The notes below the pieces were generated by a model. The model was given only the letters and a program-made list of their open reading frames with translations. It was not told the DNA's origin and searched no databases. Shown here in pieces: positions 57,430 through 64,000 of a DNA stretch of 64,000 nucleotides (positions are counted from its first letter, which is position 1; each line of letters opens with the position of its first letter). Made by a program: the position numbers and the translations under genes. The DNA is from Chersky-840 sp963794615 (GTDB taxonomy: Bacteria > Actinomycetota > Acidimicrobiia > Acidimicrobiales > UBA8190), in the NCBI GenBank assembly GCA_963794615.1, contig CAWCEP010000007.1, forward strand, positions 124,001-188,000. Direction: 5' to 3'.

Positions 57430-58720
57430 ATGGCCCGCTTCGTCGTGCGCCCCGGCGGAGCCCCTGCAAGGGACGGTGTGCGCCGGCGGGGCCAAGAACT
57501 CCGCGCTCAAGCTGATGGCGGCGTGCCTGTTGGCGCCGGGCCGGCACGTCCTCGCCGGCGTGCCGCGCATCGTGGACGTCGAGATCATGGCCGAGGTGCT
57601 CGAAGCCATCGGCGCGCAGGTCGAGCGTGCTCGCGCCCATCCCGACGGCGGGCCCGGCGACCTCGTCATCGACACGCCCGCAACGCTCGTCCCCGAGGCG
57701 CCCTACGAGCTCGTGGAGAAGATGCGCGCCTCGGTGGTCGTGCTCGGGCCCCTCCTGGCGCGCACGGGACGGGCCAGCGTGTCGCTCCCGGGCGGCGACG
57801 ACTTCGGGAACCGCCCCATCGACATCCACCTCCACGGCCTGTCGACTCTGGGGGCGGTGTTCGAGACCGTGCACGGCAACATCGAGGGCCGCGTCCCCGG
57901 TGGCCCCGACGGCCGATTGGTCGGGCAACGGGTCGTCTTCGAGTACCCGAGCCACACCGCCACCGACAACGTGCTCATGGCGGCCGTGCTGGCCAAGGGG
58001 ACCACGGTCATCGAGAACGCCGCACGCGAGCCCGAGGTGTCGGACCTCGCCGATCTCCTGAGCCACATGGGAGCCCGGATCCGGGGGGCGGGGACCTCGC
58101 ACATCGAGGTCGACGGCGTCGAAGAGCTGCAACCGGCACCCCAGCCCCATCGCGTCATCCCCGACCGGGTGGTGGCGGCCACCTTGTTGTCGGCGGTGGC
58201 CATGGCGGGAGGGGAGATCGTCATCGAGGACGCCCGTCCCGACCACATGGACATGGTCCTGCGCAAGATGGGCGAGATCGGTGTCACCGTGACCCAGGGT
58301 CCCGAGGGCATGCGCGCCGCGGCGAGCGACCGGCTCCACAGCGTGGACGTGGCCACCCTGCCGTACCCGGGCGTGGCCACGGACTACAAACCGTTCCTGG
58401 TCACGATGTTGAGCGTGGCCGACGGGGTCGGGATCGTCACCGAGAACCTCTTCTCGGGTCGCTTCCGCTACGTCGACGAGCTCCGGCGCATGGGTGCGGA
58501 CATCCGCACCGAGGGTCACCATGCCGTGGTCCGCGGGGTGCGGCGACTGTCGGGGGCTCCCGTGCGGGCACCGGACCTCCGTGCAGGGGCCGCGCTCGTC
58601 CTGGCCGGGATGATGGCCGAGGGCGAGACCGTGGTGTCGGACGCCCAGCACATCGACCGGGGTTACGAAGATCTCCCCGCCACGCTCAGCTCGCTGGGCG
58701 CGGATGTGACCCGCACCTGA
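57430..58720 (+). CDS. murA: UDP-GlcNAc 1-carboxyvinyltransferase with Asp active site (one frame break)
   Basis: First committed step of peptidoglycan synthesis: adds enolpyruvate to UDP-GlcNAc. About 429 residues. The N-terminal VCAGGAKNSALKLMAA holds the conserved Lys-Asn. The active-site loop reads VSLPGGDDFGNRPIDIHLHG: the Cys of E. coli MurA (residue 115) is Asp here (about 123), as in mycobacteria, which predicts natural fosfomycin resistance. An extra G at 57460 breaks the frame near the N-terminus; skipped, it reads MARFVVRPGGPLQGTVCAGG. It starts 14 bases after the mutase gene, an unusual place for a cell-wall gene. Confidence 0.94.
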
Positions 58721-58754
58721 TCGCGCTCCGTCCCGCCTACGCTCCGCCACTGTC

Positions 58755-59853
<1,099 letters not shown>

Positions 59854-60060
59854 GGGCGAACTCGTCCCTCTTCTCCATCTTCTTTCCCCCCCAGCTTCCC
59901 CCACCACAACATCTGGATCCCACGCACCGGCGCCGGGCGGTACCTGCTCCCGCCCCCTCCTTCTCGGCCCGGGGAGCCCCGCCACCGCCGATGATGGCCC
60001 CGCCGATCCGGCCGCCGCGCCTGTGATCCGCGATGGCGCGACGCCGCGGGCAGCGTCGGG

Positions 60061-60066
60061 TACGGT
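60061..60066 (+). promoter_or_regulatory. -10 box of a probable leaderless enoyl-CoA hydratase transcript
   Basis: TACGGT ends 6 bases before ATG 60073. The 200 bases before it, after meaB, are pyrimidine-rich and hold no gene that I can support. Confidence 0.6.
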
Positions 60067-60072
60067 GCGCGC

Positions 60073-60882
60073 ATGGTCGCCTCCGGTCACCCGTCGCCGG
60101 CATCGGAGGTCGGGTGTGGTCGCCCTCGACCGGCGCCACGACGGGGTCGCGCTCGTCACGCTCGAGCGTCCCAAGATGAATGCGCTGTCGGTGGCGTTCC
60201 TCGGGCGCCTGCGCGACGTGGTGGCCGAACTGGCCGCGGATCCACCGGGTGCGGTTGTCCTGTGGGGCGGCCCGCGCCTCTTCGCAGCGGGAGCCGACGT
60301 CGGCGAGTTCCGCCAGCCGGACGCGGCGCCGCGGATCGCGGCCGCGTTCCACGCGCGTGACGAGTGCACTGGCGCGCGTTGCCGCGCGTCACCATCGCGG
60401 CCATCACCGGCTACGCGCTCGGAGGCGGTCTCGAGCTCGCCCTGGCGTGCGACCTGCGCGTCGTCGCCGAGGACGCCCGTCTGGGCCAACCCGAGATCCT
60501 CCTCGGCATCGTCCCCGGCGGTGGCGCCACCCAGCGGCTGCCGCGCCTCGTGGGGGTGAGCCGGGCCAAGGATCTCATCTACACCGGGCGCCACGTCCGC
60601 GCCGACGAGGCGCTGCGTATCGGGCTGGCGGACCGCGTCGTGCCGCGCGACGACGTGTTGGACGAGGCGGTGTCGTTGGCGGCGTCGTTCGCGGCGGGCC
60701 CTCTGCAGGCACTGGCGGCGGCCAAGCGTGTCATCGACGCCGGGATCGACGTGCCGCTCGCGGACGCGCTCGCGCTCGAGGTCGACGCCTTCGTGGAGGT
60801 GTCGCACACCGAGGACGCCGGGTTGGGCGTGACGTCGTTCCTCGAGCACGGCCCCGGTCGGGCCCGATTCATGGGGCGTTGA
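60073..60882 (+). CDS. Enoyl-CoA hydratase/isomerase family protein (two frame breaks)
   Basis: Crotonase-fold enzyme of about 269 residues. Parts seen are DGVALVTLERPKMNALSVAF, the first oxyanion element GGPRLFAAGADVGEFRQP, the second element TGYALGGGLELALACDLRVV and the catalytic-helix region GQPEILLGIVPGGGATQRLP, which holds the Glu of a hydratase. An extra G within 60112-60114 and a missing G at about 60364 break the frame; corrected, the protein is of normal length. The start at 60073 fits the -10 box. A role in fatty acid or branched-chain acyl-CoA breakdown fits the nearby mutase. The trehalose synthase gene begins 13 bases after its stop. Confidence 0.88.
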
Positions 60883-60895
60883 GGGTCGTGGCGCC

Positions 60896-63800
60896 GTGAC
60901 CGTGTCCCGTCCCGCCAAGACGCCGCGCCTGCGCCCGGCGGGAGGCGCCTCTTCCTCGGCCCGCCGCACCGGGGGGGCCCGCCTGCCCGGGATCCGCCCC
61001 ACGGCACTGCCCGCCAAGGGCGGGGCCGACTGGTATCGCCGGGGGGTGTTCTACGAGGTCCTCACGCGGGGGTTCTTCGACTCCAACGACGACGGCATCG
61101 GCGACCTGTCGGGACTGCGGGCCAAGCTCGACTACCTCGAGTGGCTCGGTGTCGATGCGCTGTGGCTGCTGCCGTTCTATCCGTCGCCGATGCGCGACGG
61201 CGGCTACGACATCAGTGACTTCTTCACCGTCCACCCCGACCTCGGACACCTCGACGACCTCGTTGAATTCCTCGACGACGCCCACCGGCGCGGGATCAGG
61301 GTCATCGCCGATCTCGTCATGAACCACACGAGCGATCAACACCCCTGGTTCGTCGAGTCGCGGTCGTCGCGCGACAACCCCAAGGCGGACTGGTACACGT
61401 GGAACGACGACGACCATCGCTGGCCCGAGGCGCGCGTCGTCTTCGTGGACGTGGAGACGTCGAACTGGACGTGGGACACGACCCGCCAGCAGTACTACTG
61501 GCACCGCTTCTACTCCCATCAGCCCGACCTCAATTACGAGAACCCCGCCGTCGTCGAAGCCATGTTCGGCGTGGTGCGGTTCTGGCTCGACCTCGGTCTC
61601 GACGGGTTCCGCCTCGACGCCGTGCCCTATCTGTTCCAGCGCGACGGCACCACCGGCGAGAACCTCCCCGAGACCCACGCGCTGCTGCGCCAGCTCCGCA
61701 AGGAGGTCGACGCCGCCCATCCCAACCGGGTGCTGCTGGCCGAGGCCAACCAGTGGCCCTCCGACCTCGTCGACTACTTCGGCAACGGCGACGAGTGCCA
61801 CATGTGCTTCCACTTCCCGCTCATGCCGCGCCTGTTCATGGCGGTGCGTCGCGAGCAGCGGTTCCCTGTGACCGAGATCCTGGCCCAGACGCCGGAGATC
61901 CCCGACAACTGCCAGTGGGCCATCTTCCTCCGGAACCACGACGAGCTAACCCTCGAGAAGGTGACCGAGGAGGAACGCGACTACATGGTGGCCGAGTACG
62001 TGAAGGACCCCCGCATGCGCCGGCACATGGGGATCGGACGCCGCCTCGCCCCCCTGCTCGACGGGGACCGCCGTCTGGCCGAGCTCCTGCACGCCGTGCT
62101 CTTCTCGTTGCCGGGCAGCCCCGTCATCTACTACGGCGACGAGATCCTCATGGGCGACAACGTGTATCTCGGTGACCGGGACTCGGTGCGCACCCCGATG
62201 CAGTGGAGCCCAGACCGCAACGGGGGGTTCAGCCGCGCCGACTTCGCCCAGCTCTACCTGCCGCCGCTCATGGACCCCGTGTACGGGTTCGAAGCCGTCA
62301 ACGTCGAGGCCCACCGCCGCAACCCGAGCTCGCATCTCCACTGGCTCCGCAACATCCTCCAGACCCGTAAGCAATTCCCCGTCTTCGGGACGGGCGCCTT
62401 CGATCTGGTGCCGTGCGCCAACCCCTCGATCCTCGCCTACGTTCGCAGCCCCCAGCCCCAATCGGAACCGACGGCCCGACCCCGCCGTCCCGGGCGTTCC
62501 CGTCGAGGGGCCGGGCGCACCGACGTGAGTGACAATCCCGTGCTGTGCGTGCACAACCTGAGCAGGTTCGCCCAGCCTGCGGAGCTGGATCTGGCGCGTT
62601 GGGCCAACCGCAGTCCCATCGAGCTCCTGGGGCGGATACCGTTCCCGCCCGTGGGGAGTGGCACCTACAGCGTGACGCTCGGGCCCTACGGCTTCTACTG
62701 GTTCGAGCTCACCGAGGGGCCCGAGATCGGGGTCGGACGCAGCCGGGACCGGGGGCCTCGTATGACAGCGCCCGAGACCGGCGTGGTCGGCGTGTCGGAT
62801 TCGGCGCGCGCCGCGCTGGCCGACCTCGTGTCGACCTACGCGGCGCGCCGGGCCGATTGGGAGGGCGCCGGCCCCGGTGACGGCGGCGATGGTGGCGACG
62901 GCGGCGGCGGGGTCGATGTCATCGACGCCGAGATCCTGTCTCCGGGTCGTCCCGGCATCGTGGACGTGGTGGCGGCCTTCGGGGGGCGGTTCGTGCACGT
63001 CCCCTTCGGCCTGCGCTCCTCGGAAGATGACATCCGGTTCATCCCCGACGGTGAGGACGCCGTGCTCGGCTCGCTCGTCGACGGCGACGACGGGGAGGCG
63101 GTGGTGTTCGACGCCACGCGCGACGCCGTGGTGGCGGCCATGCTCCTCGAACGGGTGTCGGGAGAGGTGGTCCAAGCCTCGCTCGTCCGCCACCTGCGCG
63201 AAGACAAAGGCTCGGTCACCCTGGCCATGGAGGACCGCATCGCCTTCACCGTCTACAACGAGGTCGTCGACGGGCCCCGCCCCGACCTCGAGCTCTTCCT
63301 CGCCCTCGACGACGTCGGCTTCAACCACCTGGCCGCCCCCCTGGCGGTGTGGCGGCGGTCGGGGCGTGACCTCGGCGTGGCCCAGGAGTATCTCGCCGGC
63401 GCATCGTCGGGCTACGCGCTCGCCCTGACCTCGGTCCGGGACCTGTACGCCTCGGGCGGGCCCCCCGAGCTCGCCGGTGGTGACTTCGGCGCCGAGGCCC
63501 ATCGCCTCGGCACCATGTCGGCGCGCATGCACCTCGGTCTCGACAAGGCGTTCGGTCGGCGCCCCGGTGACGTCGGGAGCTGGGCGGCGGGGATCGAGGA
63601 GACGCTGCGCCCCCTCGCCCCGCACGTGCTGGAACGGCCCGACGTGGAAGAGCTCCTGGCCGAGCTGCGTGCGCTGCAGGTCCCGTCGCAGGCGATCCGC
63701 ACCCACGGGGACTTCCATCTGGGCCGGACGTGCCGCACCGAGCAGGGTTGGTACGTCGTCGATTTCACGCCCGGCGGCCACCCGACGTCGATGGCGGGGG

Positions 63801-64000
63801 TGGTGCCCGGGCCCGACGACGCAGCGGTGTACCGCTCCCCCCTCGCGGATGTGGCCGACATGCTGTGGTCCCTCGAGCACGTGGCCACCAACGCCGCCGA
63901 CGAACGCGACCCGTCGGGCCGCGACGGGCTGAGCGAGCTCGCCGACGCGTGGGTGGCGCGCAACCGCCGGGCATTTCTGGCCGGCTATCTCGGTGTTCCC
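60896..64000 (+). CDS. treS: Trehalose synthase-maltokinase fusion (partial, cut by right edge)
   Basis: Isomerises trehalose and maltose and, through the fused kinase, feeds maltose-1-phosphate to alpha-glucan synthesis. The frame is open from GTG 60896 to the end of the window (over 1030 residues). The TreS part has the GH13 nucleophile Asp 241 (DGFRLDAVPYL), acid Glu 283 (VLLAEANQWPSD) and Asp 349 (FLRNHDELTLEK), and ends near residue 620. The kinase part has THGDFHLGRTCRTEQGWYVV DFTPGG (read as two adjoining stretches) near residue 936, where typical maltokinases have HGDYHLGQ and DFEGEP. The changed second motif may alter metal or ATP handling. No frame break was seen. Confidence 0.94.
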   Translation, partial: MTVSRPAKTPRLRPAGGASSSARRTGGARLPGIRPTALPAKGGADWYRRGVFYEVLTRGFFDSNDDGIGDLSGLRAKLDYLEWLGVDALWLLPFYPSPMRDGGYDISDFFTVHPDLGHLDDLVEFLDDAHRRGIRVIADLVMNHTSDQHPWFVESRSSRDNPKADWYTWNDDDHRWPEARVVFVDVETSNWTWDTTRQQYYWHRFYSHQPDLNYENPAVVEAMFGVVRFWLDLGLDGFRLDAVPYLFQRDGTTGENLPETHALLRQLRKEVDAAHPNRVLLAEANQWPSDLVDYFGNGDECHMCFHFPLMPRLFMAVRREQRFPVTEILAQTPEIPDNCQWAIFLRNHDELTLEKVTEEERDYMVAEYVKDPRMRRHMGIGRRLAPLLDGDRRLAELLHAVLFSLPGSPVIYYGDEILMGDNVYLGDRDSVRTPMQWSPDRNGGFSRADFAQLYLPPLMDPVYGFEAVNVEAHRRNPSSHLHWLRNILQTRKQFPVFGTGAFDLVPCANPSILAYVRSPQPQSEPTARPRRPGRSRRGAGRTDVSDNPVLCVHNLSRFAQPAELDLARWANRSPIELLGRIPFPPVGSGTYSVTLGPYGFYWFELTEGPEIGVGRSRDRGPRMTAPETGVVGVSDSARAALADLVSTYAARRADWEGAGPGDGGDGGDGGGGVDVIDAEILSPGRPGIVDVVAAFGGRFVHVPFGLRSSEDDIRFIPDGEDAVLGSLVDGDDGEAVVFDATRDAVVAAMLLERVSGEVVQASLVRHLREDKGSVTLAMEDRIAFTVYNEVVDGPRPDLELFLALDDVGFNHLAAPLAVWRRSGRDLGVAQEYLAGASSGYALALTSVRDLYASGGPPELAGGDFGAEAHRLGTMSARMHLGLDKAFGRRPGDVGSWAAGIEETLRPLAPHVLERPDVEELLAELRALQVPSQAIRTHGDFHLGRTCRTEQGWYVVDFTPGGHPTSMAGVVPGPDDAAVYRSPLADVADMLWSLEHVATNAADERDPSGRDGLSELADAWVARNRRAFLAGYLGVP

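Overview
The window is high-GC DNA with GTG and TTG starts beside ATG, tightly packed operons with 4-base ATGA/GTGA overlaps, and a gene order typical of Actinomycetota: argS-lysA-hom-thrC-rho-rpmE-prfA-prmC-tsaC, then rpiB-glyA-wecA-like-atpIBEFHAGDC. GAF-ANTAR regulators, an F420-type luciferase-like oxidoreductase, a Rho with a long disordered insert, a MurA with Asp in place of the fosfomycin-target Cys, and a PhoP-like response regulator point the same way. A member of Acidimicrobiia or a neighbouring deep actinobacterial lineage is my best guess, but this is inference.

Layout. 1-5.7 kb: aconitase (cut by the left edge), two GAF-ANTAR regulators, a DUF6629-like membrane protein and a fatty acid desaturase. 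5.7-15.9 kb: accessory genes (secreted beta-propeller lipoprotein, EthD-like protein, a short-chain dehydrogenase / F420 oxidoreductase / medium-chain reductase set, peptidoglycan M15 peptidase and L,D-transpeptidase, nitroreductase, ECF sigma factor between two SRPBCC proteins, thioesterase). 15.9-21.8 kb: one seven-gene minus-strand operon joining a PhoPR-like two-component system to a flavin/heme/iron-sulfur electron-transfer set (truncated FMN-carrier-like protein, ApbE, ferric-reductase-like membrane protein, NuoF-like protein, ferredoxin). I rate this the most interesting system here. A three-copy 11-bp repeat resembling a PhoP box lies just upstream of it. 22-29.2 kb: a membrane lipoprotein-like gene, catalase with its Fur-type repressor, secreted esterase, deacetylase and a propeller protein. 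29.3-45.6 kb: tRNA-Arg(CCG) and the housekeeping block. 45.8-53.7 kb: complete F1Fo ATP synthase operon. 53.7-64 kb: methyltransferase, class II fructose-bisphosphatase, cobalamin-dependent acyl-CoA mutase, murA, meaB, enoyl-CoA hydratase and a trehalose synthase-maltokinase fusion running off the right edge.

Two window-wide patterns matter to any reader. First, at least 25 single-base (once two-base) frame breaks interrupt otherwise well conserved genes, including the essential-looking atpB, atpH, murA and lysA. They are almost certainly sequence errors, so I give each such gene its full span and name the break. Second, about ten genes have a TAnnnT box ending 6-7 bases before the start codon, the geometry of leaderless transcripts; I used it to choose several starts.

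No insertion sequences, prophage, CRISPR array, rRNA or replication origin were seen.
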